Shown in pieces: positions 35,128-42,626 of a stretch of DNA of 64,000 nucleotides. The stretch is from Clostridium thermosuccinogenes. Lineage in GTDB: Bacteria; Bacillota; Clostridia; Acetivibrionales; DSM-5807. The position numbers were made by a program, and so were the translations under genes. Under the pieces are notes generated by a model. That model made no database searches, had not been told where the DNA came from, and was given only the letters and a program-made list of their open reading frames with translations. The DNA lies in contig NZ_CP021850.1 in NCBI RefSeq assembly GCF_002896855.1, forward strand, positions 3,187,665-3,251,664, read 5' to 3'. Every line of letters begins with the position of its first letter. Position 1 is the first letter of the stretch.

Positions 35128-35309
35128 TTGCCTCACCTCTCCTCCTGCTTATATTTTTACCCTGAATTTCTCTATTGTATCCGGTTAAGTATTCCAACGA
35201 CAACCTTGCCGCAATTTTGACTATCATAAGGCGCTCCAACTGCCCGCCAGGCTCCCGGAACAGTGCTGCTGGGATTCGCTTTAAGCTTTATAAGCTTTCG
35301 GCAAATAAC

Positions 35310-35353
35310 AGCAAAGCAGCCACACAGGATTGTGCCTGCAAGGCTGCTTCGCT
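35310..35353 (-). terminator. Strong stem-loop, possible transcript end
   Basis: On the minus strand AGCGAAGCAGCC pairs with GGCTGCTTTGCT (one mismatch), with CACA/TGTG pairing inside. The following GTTATTTGCC is only weakly T-rich. It may end the transcript of the TnpB-like gene and its downstream RNA. Confidence 0.4.
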
Positions 35354-35477
35354 ATTCTCTAGATAGCTGCACTTTCATATATCAATATGCTTACTCTGTA
35401 AGTTTCAGTCCGAAAACCGGATTACCCTGGCTCCCAGACCATGGTGCGGCAGCAAGCACACCATATGAAATTTATCA

Positions 35478-35618
35478 AAGCACCCCATCTGATGATAGTG
35501 GGGCTTCTTGTCAATGTTTCTCCCGTATCAATTTTTCATCAGCCTTAAAGGGTTTCCCACACAAGTGGGCCATTCATCTTCCGGCCATTTAAAGAGTACT
35601 TCTCATGGCTGTATAAAT
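35478..35618 (-). ncRNA. Candidate guide-type RNA 3' of the TnpB-like gene
   Basis: Starting at the TnpB-like stop, the minus strand folds into GGCC-N12-GGCC, CCCAC-TTGT-GTGGG and, last, AAGCCCCA with TGGGG-TGCTT (35478-35506). TnpB omega RNAs from IS605/IS607 elements typically end in an AAGCCCC...GGGG hairpin followed by a short conserved tail and then the guide; the tail here would be TGCTTTGAT. Position, strand and last hairpin agree with that model. Against it, the 30 bases that follow can themselves fold (ATGGTG/CACCAT), which is unusual for a guide. No transposon end was defined. Confidence 0.35.
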
Positions 35619-37256
35619 CTATATCTCCAGTTCTATTATATCACTAAAGTTCTCACATTCCTCAAGTTTTTTTATCAGGCTGTATTTTTTCCTGAAGCCC
35701 TTGTCTTTTCTGTTTATATATTTTTTAGTTTTCAAATCCTCTGCCATCCTCCGGATTTCCTCTTTGAATTCCTGTAAAAAATCCTTTGTCCCGGTGGGCG
35801 CGAATTCCAGCCCTATGTCTTCATTGAGGAATATCATGCCTTCGGGCATCCTCTTTACCTTTATTTTAAGCATTTCCTTCTTGTATTTTATGAGTTTTTT
35901 CGATAGGTTCAGGCTACCAGCCTCCTCAACTGCTGCAGCTGTCCCGCACGCTATACAGATAAGCAGGTCCTTTGAGAACCTGTTGTCCTTTGAGCGAAGT
36001 CCGCAATTGGGGCATGTATAGAATATTCCTGCAGGGCTTACTTTGACAGGTGGCGGCAGACCTGCCCCAGGGAGCTTGTAATCCAATATTTCCACAATCC
36101 GGTTATAGGCATAACAGCTGATTGAAGAAGGACAGAGCCGTCCGTTTTCGTCTTCCCATTTAATCAAGTCACCTCTATCGATAAGGGACTCAACAATAAC
36201 CTGCGCCTTGCTTTCCAGTGCCTTTTCCACAATCATATTGGCCAACTTGTGAAGGTCCCCGGAGGAAATCTTTCCGCCCTCAGCCAGAGCATTGCCATTT
36301 TTGGGGCAATATTTCAACGCTGCCTTTTCCAGTTCTATCCCGCCTTTGTCCGATATTTCACCCTCTCCGTTTACAACAGCAAAATTCAGGACATTTTTGA
36401 TTCCCCTGGATACTCCGAGATAGTTTTCTGTTTTTACTGCCTCACAATCCCCTATATCAACGCTTATCGATAAATAATACTCCTCTCCCTTTTTTGACAG
36501 CCTGGCTGTCTTAAGGATCGAAGGATTTTCCAATGCTTTTTTCAGATAGGCCTCCTGCCACTTCCCGAAACTAAGGGGAACCAGCAGGTAACGTTCCTTT
36601 CTCCCGCTGCTTTCCAGTTCTTTTCCTCCTTTGAATATATAGCGCAGCACCCTATCCTTCCTGCAGTTGATTTCTTTCCTGTTCTCACTCCTGGCATTCA
36701 TCAGATACAGCTTGACATAATACCTGTTTTTCATCTCGTCATATAGAAGGCAGTAATCCCTCTTGGTATCATAACGGCAGAAAAACAAAGGTTTCAAAGC
36801 CTCGGATTTTTTTGCCATTTTTGATACGATCTTTTCAAATTCAGCTTCAGACTGCTGCCCTTTCTCAAACTCGGAAAAAATCTGCTCGTATTCCTGTTCC
36901 CATCTGCCAGGAGATATATATGCCACGGGAAACCCCGCATCAGATTTTAGTTCCTTCAATGCAAGGTAGCTTGCCATAGTCATGCCAAAATCCATTATCA
37001 GCGAATCCTTGAAGGGCTCGATATCAAATCTGTTCAGCTCCCTTGCCGTGTTCTTGTCCACCCATTTGGAAATCACCGTTGTTCTGTATCTGCCCTTTTC
37101 ATCCTTGTAATTTTTCCGTAAATTATCGATATCTTTGCGAGCTTTGTCCAAAAGATACTGGTATGCTCTGGAATAATTGTATATGGCTTCATCTATGATC
37201 CGTCTCTTACGGGCTCCGGGTTTGTGCAATTTAAGCGTAATCGTCCTCATCGCCAT
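35619..37256 (-). CDS. TnpB/Cas12-like protein with degraded RuvC site
   Basis: 545 residues. The N-terminus (RTITLKLHKPGARKRRIIDE, then AIYNYSRAYQYLLDKAR) is that of TnpB/Cas12 wedge domains. The RuvC parts are all present, but RuvC-I reads LGVSRGIKN with S283 where the catalytic Asp (GVDRG) should be. RuvC-II keeps E356 (VIVESL). RuvC-III has E444 where TnpB has Asp, in CGTAAAVEEAGSLN. The zinc finger is intact (C415, C418, C434, C437). The tail after the finger, about 95 residues, is longer than in typical TnpB. AAGGATG lies 9 bases before the ATG. It follows the hydrogenase-sensor operon by 138 bases on the same strand and precedes a structured RNA region. Nuclease activity is unlikely; RNA-guided DNA binding is inference. 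Confidence 0.8.
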   Translation of the reverse strand: MAMRTITLKLHKPGARKRRIIDEAIYNYSRAYQYLLDKARKDIDNLRKNYKDEKGRYRTTVISKWVDKNTARELNRFDIEPFKDSLIMDFGMTMASYLALKELKSDAGFPVAYISPGRWEQEYEQIFSEFEKGQQSEAEFEKIVSKMAKKSEALKPLFFCRYDTKRDYCLLYDEMKNRYYVKLYLMNARSENRKEINCRKDRVLRYIFKGGKELESSGRKERYLLVPLSFGKWQEAYLKKALENPSILKTARLSKKGEEYYLSISVDIGDCEAVKTENYLGVSRGIKNVLNFAVVNGEGEISDKGGIELEKAALKYCPKNGNALAEGGKISSGDLHKLANMIVEKALESKAQVIVESLIDRGDLIKWEDENGRLCPSSISCYAYNRIVEILDYKLPGAGLPPPVKVSPAGIFYTCPNCGLRSKDNRFSKDLLICIACGTAAAVEEAGSLNLSKKLIKYKKEMLKIKVKRMPEGMIFLNEDIGLEFAPTGTKDFLQEFKEEIRRMAEDLKTKKYINRKDKGFRKKYSLIKKLEECENFSDIIELEI

Positions 37257-37394
37257 TGGTATTTCATCCTTCTATTGAAGTAAAAATGCCTTTTCTTTTA
37301 TGATAAAGAGTTCCGGAGAAAAAGCTTAAGCAAATCCCCCGGCACATCATCCTAGTCATTGATTAACTCATCCTTTTTACAAAATTCAATGGGG

Positions 37395-38567
37395 TCAATA
37401 ATACTCCACCTCAACATGCTTGCCCATTTTTTTCAGGTACTCGGCCATCTCTTCCACCAGTTTAAGCTTTAAGCTGAGATTGAGCGGAAGCTCAGGATTC
37501 TGGTGGGCAGGGTTGATAGCTCTTCCTACAAAAAAATGCATTGATGTGCCTTCCTCCAGCAGAATTTTAGCCAATCGGGAAGCACCATCCTGTTTATTCA
37601 AGCTCAGAAAATCATTTATAGTGCTTTCCGAAGAAAAGCAGTTTTTGACAAATTCCAAGGCCTTTCCGAAGGTGAGCACACCCTCCGTAGCCATATCTAT
37701 CCCTTCTATTTCAGCGGTAGGTGGTATTGAAGGATTAAAATAATTGATGGTCGTTATAATTTCCTTGTTCAGTTCCCTGCTCACAATCTGGGATGTAGTG
37801 CCACCGCATACAATCTTCTTGCCTTTCTGCTCCATAAACCTGCCGACAACATACCCATCCATGCTCCTGTCCACCGGAGGACCTATCATTATATTGACTT
37901 GGACAGGCTCCCTTATTTTTATTGCAACTGCAGTAGCGTCATCCCCAGGCATGCGGGAGTACAGGTTATCGCATGCAGAAATCAAAAGCTTGGACATGTT
38001 TCTGGCAGACATATCCGGTCTATAGGTTTTGGCGATATAATCCCTCACATTTTCCCACTGCCATCCCATGTTCAGCGTACTTCCAATACCCGCATGAATC
38101 ACGCCGTCGCTCATCATCACAAATAAATCTCCGGGACTTACGGAAAATCTGCTTTCCAAAATCCTCTTGCCGTTGATGGCCCTGTTTTCCCTCTCAACAT
38201 CCACAAAAACACCTTTTTTCAGCCTTATCATCGACGGATTGTCAAACTCGGCAAGATAAGCCTTTCCGGAGTAAAACACCTGCAGTATGGAGAAGGTTGA
38301 ATAGGCTATTCCCCTTTCCCTGCAAACCGGCAGAGTATTTACAATAGTTTCCACTGCCTCATCAACACTGGCACCTTCTGTCAGCATGGTACCGATTATT
38401 TTGCTTGTAAGGGTGGCGAGTATGTTCGCCTTAACCCCGCTTCCCAGTCCGTCTGCCAGGACTACTATGACCGAATCCCTGTTCCTTATTATTTCAACCT
38501 TGTCGCCACATAGCTCCTCATTGAATTTATTTAAACTTTCGTAGCTTGCATCAATGTACAGGCTCAT
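37395..38567 (-). CDS. SpoIIE-type (PP2C) serine phosphatase
   Basis: 390 residues. The first 230 form a PP2C/SpoIIE phosphatase domain: VIVVLADGLGSGVKANILAT (first metal aspartate), FSVSPGDLFVMMSDGVIHAG and MPGDDATAVAIKI (last metal aspartates). The C-terminal 160 residues, beginning VNIMIGPPVDRSMDGYVVGR, form a separate domain without a name known to me. Its start overlaps the stop of the hydrogenase-like sensor gene by 4 bases. In other anaerobes such phosphatases sit next to PAS-containing [FeFe] hydrogenases, suggesting that the redox or H2 signal is passed on by dephosphorylating a protein. The target is unknown. Confidence 0.85.
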   Translation of the reverse strand: MSLYIDASYESLNKFNEELCGDKVEIIRNRDSVIVVLADGLGSGVKANILATLTSKIIGTMLTEGASVDEAVETIVNTLPVCRERGIAYSTFSILQVFYSGKAYLAEFDNPSMIRLKKGVFVDVERENRAINGKRILESRFSVSPGDLFVMMSDGVIHAGIGSTLNMGWQWENVRDYIAKTYRPDMSARNMSKLLISACDNLYSRMPGDDATAVAIKIREPVQVNIMIGPPVDRSMDGYVVGRFMEQKGKKIVCGGTTSQIVSRELNKEIITTINYFNPSIPPTAEIEGIDMATEGVLTFGKALEFVKNCFSSESTINDFLSLNKQDGASRLAKILLEEGTSMHFFVGRAINPAHQNPELPLNLSLKLKLVEEMAEYLKKMGKHVEVEYY

Positions 38568-40285
38568 TTTTCTTCACCCATATCAGCTAATATTGATTTT
38601 TTCAATCCTGTAAGGGCTACTTTGGTTTCAGCTGTTGTTTCCCCCAGGAGGCTTGCAATTTCCTGGGCCACTCTCATTTGCTTTTCAATGACTTTTTGGG
38701 CTATATCTATGGTTTCCGAACGCATTGAGTATATCTTCTTCCTTTGTTCTTCGTTTTCCGTAATATCTTTGATGATGGCGATAATCATATCGTATTCTCT
38801 TACATAAATAATTGACTGCATCACAGTAATTCCATAGGCATCATAGTAGTACTTTTTGTCCAGAATGTTTTCCCCGTTTTGCAGTGCAGCTTCAAAATCA
38901 GGACAATTGAGAATTTCATAGATATGCTTGCCGGACATATCTGTGTCCTCCATTTTGAAAAGCTTGCAGGCAGACAAATTATATTCCTGTATGATTAAGT
39001 TCTTGTCCAAAGCTATTAAAGCGTTAGGTGAGTTATGCATTATTATGTTTGAAATGGATTCAGCTTTTTCCCTCATATAGGGAAGGCACATCTTAAGATC
39101 CGCCTTCTTATTATATACAGCGATCGCCTTATCCCTGCAGGTGGAATATCCGCATGCACCGCAATTAAGCTCCTTATCCTTGTTTACCTTGCCTATCATG
39201 CTCAATATGCTTCTAATTGTATCTTCATCCGGAATGTCCATGGGCTTTGACCGGTCAATAAAATTCCTCTCCAGCGGCGCCTTGGCATCCTCAACTAATG
39301 CATGGGTTGGATCCTTAAGTTTTTTCCTTGCATAGTTGAGCAGCTTGTCCCGGGCTCCTAAAAAGCCGCCTTCCACTTTTCCGATGCAGGGTCCTCCAAG
39401 ACAGCCTCCGGTACAGCTATTCATCTCAATGAAATAGCTTTTTACTTTACCTTCCTTCATCCAATCCAATATTTCAATGCATCTGTCTATTCCATCCACG
39501 CTTATGCATTTATACTTTTTTCTATCATCGGCATGCAAGGTCTTTATAATGCCTCCCGGCGACGGATAAAGCCTCGCCGCAGGATTGCTTAATCCTTTAA
39601 GCTCCCCGGCATCTATGCTGTTAATGTCAATACCTTCCATGTCCATCCATTTTTCCAGCTCCTCAAAGGTAAGCACGGCATCTACGCTGCCTTCATTTGC
39701 TATTTCAGTACATTCCCTTTTTTTAGCAATACAGGGGCCTATAAAAACGATTTTTATCCTTGGTCCGTACATGCTCCGCATCATCCTGGCATGGGCAACC
39801 ATAGGAGATACCACAGGCGCCATCTGACCGATCAATGTCGGATAATACCGCTCCACAAGGGAAACTATGCTAGGGCAGCAAGTGGTTATAATGTTGTTCA
39901 TCTTTTTATCATTCATGAGTTTTCCATATTCTTTTGATACCTGTGTGGCTCCTATGGCCGTCTCCTCAACATGGGTAACGCCCAGCTTGAACAAAGCAGC
40001 CACCACCCTTTCGGGTTCATCGGTATCAAAAGCCGCAACATAAGAAGGAGCAAGGCTAACATATACCTTTTCATTTTTGGACAGGAAACCTTTCACCCTG
40101 TCAATATCGCTCTTGACAGTCTTGGCGTTCTGGGGACAGACAGTAAGACATCTTCCACATAGGATGCATTCCTCTTCAACAATTTCAGCCTGATCGTTCC
40201 TAAAAGCAATGACTTTTATGGGACAGTTGCGAATACATTTATAGCAATTTTTGCAGTTTGCTTCCTTAAATTGAATTATGCTCAT
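38564..40285 (-). CDS. Sensory-type [FeFe]-hydrogenase-like protein with PAS domain
   Basis: 573 residues. Two 4Fe-4S sites are at the N-terminus (CKNCYKCIRNCP at 11-22, CILCGRCLTVCP at about 41-52). The H-cluster domain has TTCCPSIV, GPCIAKKREC and EMNSCTGGCLGGPC, so the cluster cysteines are all present. An extra Fe-S motif CGACGYSTC precedes a PAS domain of about residues 405-520 (LIALDKNLIIQEYNLSACKL), followed by a helical tail. The set matches the HydS/HsfB group of putative H2-sensing hydrogenases, not catalytic HydA. It overlaps the 2Fe-2S protein gene by 20 bases and the phosphatase gene by 4. Expression is likely under Rex control. Confidence 0.88.
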   Translation of the reverse strand: MSIIQFKEANCKNCYKCIRNCPIKVIAFRNDQAEIVEEECILCGRCLTVCPQNAKTVKSDIDRVKGFLSKNEKVYVSLAPSYVAAFDTDEPERVVAALFKLGVTHVEETAIGATQVSKEYGKLMNDKKMNNIITTCCPSIVSLVERYYPTLIGQMAPVVSPMVAHARMMRSMYGPRIKIVFIGPCIAKKRECTEIANEGSVDAVLTFEELEKWMDMEGIDINSIDAGELKGLSNPAARLYPSPGGIIKTLHADDRKKYKCISVDGIDRCIEILDWMKEGKVKSYFIEMNSCTGGCLGGPCIGKVEGGFLGARDKLLNYARKKLKDPTHALVEDAKAPLERNFIDRSKPMDIPDEDTIRSILSMIGKVNKDKELNCGACGYSTCRDKAIAVYNKKADLKMCLPYMREKAESISNIIMHNSPNALIALDKNLIIQEYNLSACKLFKMEDTDMSGKHIYEILNCPDFEAALQNGENILDKKYYYDAYGITVMQSIIYVREYDMIIAIIKDITENEEQRKKIYSMRSETIDIAQKVIEKQMRVAQEIASLLGETTAETKVALTGLKKSILADMGEEK

Positions 40286-40529
40286 TTTGCAGCCTTTCTA
40301 ATATTACTTCCTTAAATTTCTGCTCCGCATTGTCAGGGGTTACGCCTCCGATCATATCGTCCTGCACTTTAACCGAAACACCATCTGTGCAATTCCCCAG
40401 GCAAAAAGAAGCTTTCAGCTCTACCCGGTCTTCCAGCTTGTATTTTTTTATGAGCTCTTGAAATGATTTTAAAATATAATACGATCCTTTTAAATGGCAG
40501 GAACTCCCTACACAAATATATACATCCAA
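40266..40529 (-). CDS. Thioredoxin-like [2Fe-2S] ferredoxin (NuoE-like)
   Basis: An 87-residue thioredoxin-fold [2Fe-2S] protein. The four ligands are in CVGSSCHLKGS and SFCLGNCTDGVSV. A TTG start at 40529 is preferred since GGGGGG lies 7 bases before it, giving MDVYICVGSSC; the frame extends 15 bases further upstream. First gene of the sensor operon. It probably passes electrons to or from the hydrogenase-like protein, as NuoE-like subunits do in bifurcating hydrogenases. The last 20 bases overlap the next gene. Confidence 0.87.
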   Translation of the reverse strand: MDVYICVGSSCHLKGSYYILKSFQELIKKYKLEDRVELKASFCLGNCTDGVSVKVQDDMIGGVTPDNAEQKFKEVILERLQNEHNSI

Positions 40530-40571
40530 CAGATAACCCCCCAACTAAGGTTCTTTGGTAATGACTAACAA

Positions 40572-40589
40572 TTGTTAAGATTTTAACAA
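40572..40589 (-). promoter_or_regulatory. Perfect Rex operator
   Basis: TTGTTAA-GATT-TTAACAA is an exact match to the Rex consensus TTGTTAA-N4-TTAACAA. It starts 6 bases past the -10 box, covering the expected start site. Rex represses when the NADH/NAD+ ratio is low. Confidence 0.85.
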
Positions 40590-40594
40590 ATACA

Positions 40595-40623
40595 ATTATA
40601 GTACATTAGTGCCCTTTTGTCAA
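40595..40623 (-). promoter_or_regulatory. Consensus sigma-A promoter of the hydrogenase-sensor operon
   Basis: On the minus strand TTGACA (40623-40618), a 17-base spacer and TATAAT (40600-40595), all perfect. The operon starts about 65 bases downstream. An IS ends 17 bases upstream of the -35. Confidence 0.88.
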
Positions 40624-40631
40624 GCCGTACA

Positions 40632-40640
40632 GCGCCTAAT
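40632..40640 (+). repeat. Left target-site duplication of the ISLre2-type element
   Basis: GCGCCTAAT, repeated at 42424-42432. Nine bases is the duplication expected for ISLre2. Confidence 0.8.
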
Positions 40641-42423
40641 GATTGAGTCAATTTACTGTAGGGAATTGAAGATAAGACGACTTCCTAAAATAAGTCCACT
40701 CCGGTCACGCCCTTGACAACAAGCATCTCCCATATGGTTTGTCAGCCAGGGCGGCACCCCTTGTAACAGGGGAATGTCTCTGGAGCTTTTGGCTGCCACT
40801 TTAGCCCATTATACCATATGGGTCCCTCTTATTGTAAAGGGTTCGCTTCGCCGTTCCCTTCGTTCATTGTTACCCTACAAAGGCTCTTAGCGCTCTATAA
40901 AGCAGTGTTTTATGGCCTTTACTGATTATTGTTAGATTACTGTCCCAAACACCATCATATCTATTCCTATTTGTTCTCAATTCACGAATTAATTCATCTT
41001 GTAGCTGCTGTGCCTGCTCCCGTTGTTCTTTCTTCTTTTGAGCCATTACCAAGTCGTATACTTTTCCTCCGTTTTTCTTGAAAATTCTGAGTTGGGCCAT
41101 CTTGTCCGCACCATTTTTTGACCAACCCATTGGCCTGCTGCTTAACCTATCGGATAGAATATGGCTTACATGCCCTTCAGCACTGCATCCTACAATTTCA
41201 TAGTTATCTACCTTTATCTCTATTCCTGCCCAGTTATTCAATATATATCTTTTTGCATCGTTAACCGCTTTCCTCTTTGTCTCCGATTCTGTCTTTTCAA
41301 GAATTTTAGCAAATGCCTTCTTAAGCCCCGCCTTATCAGCTTCTTTCAAGGCATCATCTAATTCCTGTTCGATATCTTCGTCTTCCAAGTGTGCCGTTGC
41401 TACTTTTACGTATTTGCTCAAATGATACTTATCCAATACAAACTTGCTTTTACCAATCCAGTTTAATCCCTGTTTTATCCAAGCTGCTCCATCTCCAGAT
41501 ATATATACAGTTTCAATCTTATCCACATCATAAGTATCATCTATGTATTGGGAAACCTCTAGCCACAGTTCTTCACTATCTCTGATTCCTCCAAAATAAC
41601 GGGGATTCTTCAATACTTTTCTCTTCTTCGTGCTTTTTTCATGGTCAATTCCCTCATGAACGTATACAAGCTTAGGCATTAGTGTGCTACTTGCTCCCCA
41701 TTCATCTTCTGTCTTATGTCTCTTTTTCCCTTGCTGCGCTACATGGTCTTCATCAGCCTCAATATACAGAATCTTTGGTGTCTCATCCTTTCTCTTTTCC
41801 ACCGATGGCTGAACAACTTCAAGTTCATGTACTTTATTCATTACAGCCTGTTTGCTTACCTCATCCATGTATGCAGCTTTTTCTCCACCTTTTCTATAAC
41901 TGCTCTCCGCAGCCTCTTCCACAGCATTTATGACAACATCAGCACTTACTCGGTCATGAGGATTGATACCAACTATTCTATCCACAAGATATTGCCTTTT
42001 TCCGCCTTTCTTAGGCTTAAAATATGTTCGTTCATAACTGATGGGTCCAAAGCTTGTTAAAAGTCCTGTTCTATCCTTTCTTACAATTTCCCAGTTCTGC
42101 TTGCGAGAAGCCGATTCCCGCAGATAATCATCCATATCTTCAAGAACTTCTGTAACAATGTTTCTACCTAATTCAAGAAGTTCTTCATGCAATCCCAAAA
42201 CAAGGTCAGCTAGGTCCGTAGGCTTTTCAACAAATTTTTTTACCTTTTCTTCAATCTTTTTTACACCAAAACCAATAAAATGTTGTATACTATTGTACAT
42301 AGAAGATGCATCCTTTCGTTGAGTATTTTGATTTGGCGACTTATATCTTAACAGGATGTCATCTTCTTTTCAATTTTTTGGATATTTATTCCAATTGATT
42401 CCCTACAGTAATTTTACTCGAGC
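40641..42423 (-). mobile_element. ISLre2-family insertion sequence, 1783 bp
   Basis: The left end GATTGAGTCAATTTACTG and the inverted right end GCTCGAGTAAAATTACTG match at 14 of 18, and both continue TAGGGAAT. The 9-base duplication GCGCCTAAT flanks the element. One full-length transposase gene reads leftward, toward the hydrogenase-sensor promoter. The insertion lies between that promoter and the divergent symporter promoter without breaking either. Confidence 0.82.
40870..42300 (-). CDS. ISLre2-family transposase (UPF0236)
   Basis: 476 residues, typical for this family. Conserved parts are LLTSFGPISYERTYFKPKKG, VGINPHDRVSADV, ILYIEADEDHVAQQ, PRYFGGIRDSEELWLEV and VYISGDGAAWIKQGL, the last containing a probable catalytic Asp, with KFVLDKYHLSKYV following. 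The frame is uninterrupted. No strong ribosome site was sought beyond GGATGCATCT upstream. It is the only gene of the element. About 230 bases between its stop and the left IS end contain GC-rich hairpins, probably limiting read-through to the neighbouring promoter. Confidence 0.9.
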   Translation of the reverse strand: MYNSIQHFIGFGVKKIEEKVKKFVEKPTDLADLVLGLHEELLELGRNIVTEVLEDMDDYLRESASRKQNWEIVRKDRTGLLTSFGPISYERTYFKPKKGGKRQYLVDRIVGINPHDRVSADVVINAVEEAAESSYRKGGEKAAYMDEVSKQAVMNKVHELEVVQPSVEKRKDETPKILYIEADEDHVAQQGKKRHKTEDEWGASSTLMPKLVYVHEGIDHEKSTKKRKVLKNPRYFGGIRDSEELWLEVSQYIDDTYDVDKIETVYISGDGAAWIKQGLNWIGKSKFVLDKYHLSKYVKVATAHLEDEDIEQELDDALKEADKAGLKKAFAKILEKTESETKRKAVNDAKRYILNNWAGIEIKVDNYEIVGCSAEGHVSHILSDRLSSRPMGWSKNGADKMAQLRIFKKNGGKVYDLVMAQKKKEQREQAQQLQDELIRELRTNRNRYDGVWDSNLTIISKGHKTLLYRALRAFVG

Positions 42424-42432
42424 GCGCCTAAT
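42424..42432 (+). repeat. Right target-site duplication of the ISLre2-type element
   Basis: GCGCCTAAT, identical to 40632-40640. Confidence 0.8.
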
Positions 42433-42479
42433 AATCCCATCTCCCGTAATAGTTTCATTATGCTTCTCGAATATATTCA

Positions 42480-42508
42480 TTGATAGTTGACAAAAAATAT
42501 AATATAAT
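42480..42508 (+). promoter_or_regulatory. Sigma-A type promoter of the symporter gene
   Basis: TTGATA (42480-42485), a 17-base spacer and TATAAT (42503-42508), 118 bases before the start codon. A TTGACA inside the spacer is at the wrong distance from any -10 box. Confidence 0.65.
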
Positions 42509-42626
42509 TTATTGCGGTTTGCTAATCAATAAATTAGTTCTACTTTGCTTTGTGGTATTACTGGAAAGCAATTGTTTCCGGTGAATCAATGTAGGATTAG
42601 TTTAACAATCTTAAGAGGTGAAAAAA

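Larger units (their letters stand above)
35137..35618. other. Structured non-coding region downstream of the TnpB-like gene
   Basis: 482 bases without a gene. On the minus strand, reading away from the TnpB-like stop, they hold the hairpin cluster at 35478-35618, a hairpin inside 35434-35464 and a 12-base stem at 35310-35353. The amount of secondary structure is high for an intergenic region of this window. Confidence 0.6.

Noticed and set aside
42486-42491. TTGACA at 42487 as the -35 box of the symporter gene
   Set aside because: No -10 box lies at 16-18 bases from it; TTGATA six bases earlier has perfect spacing to TATAAT.
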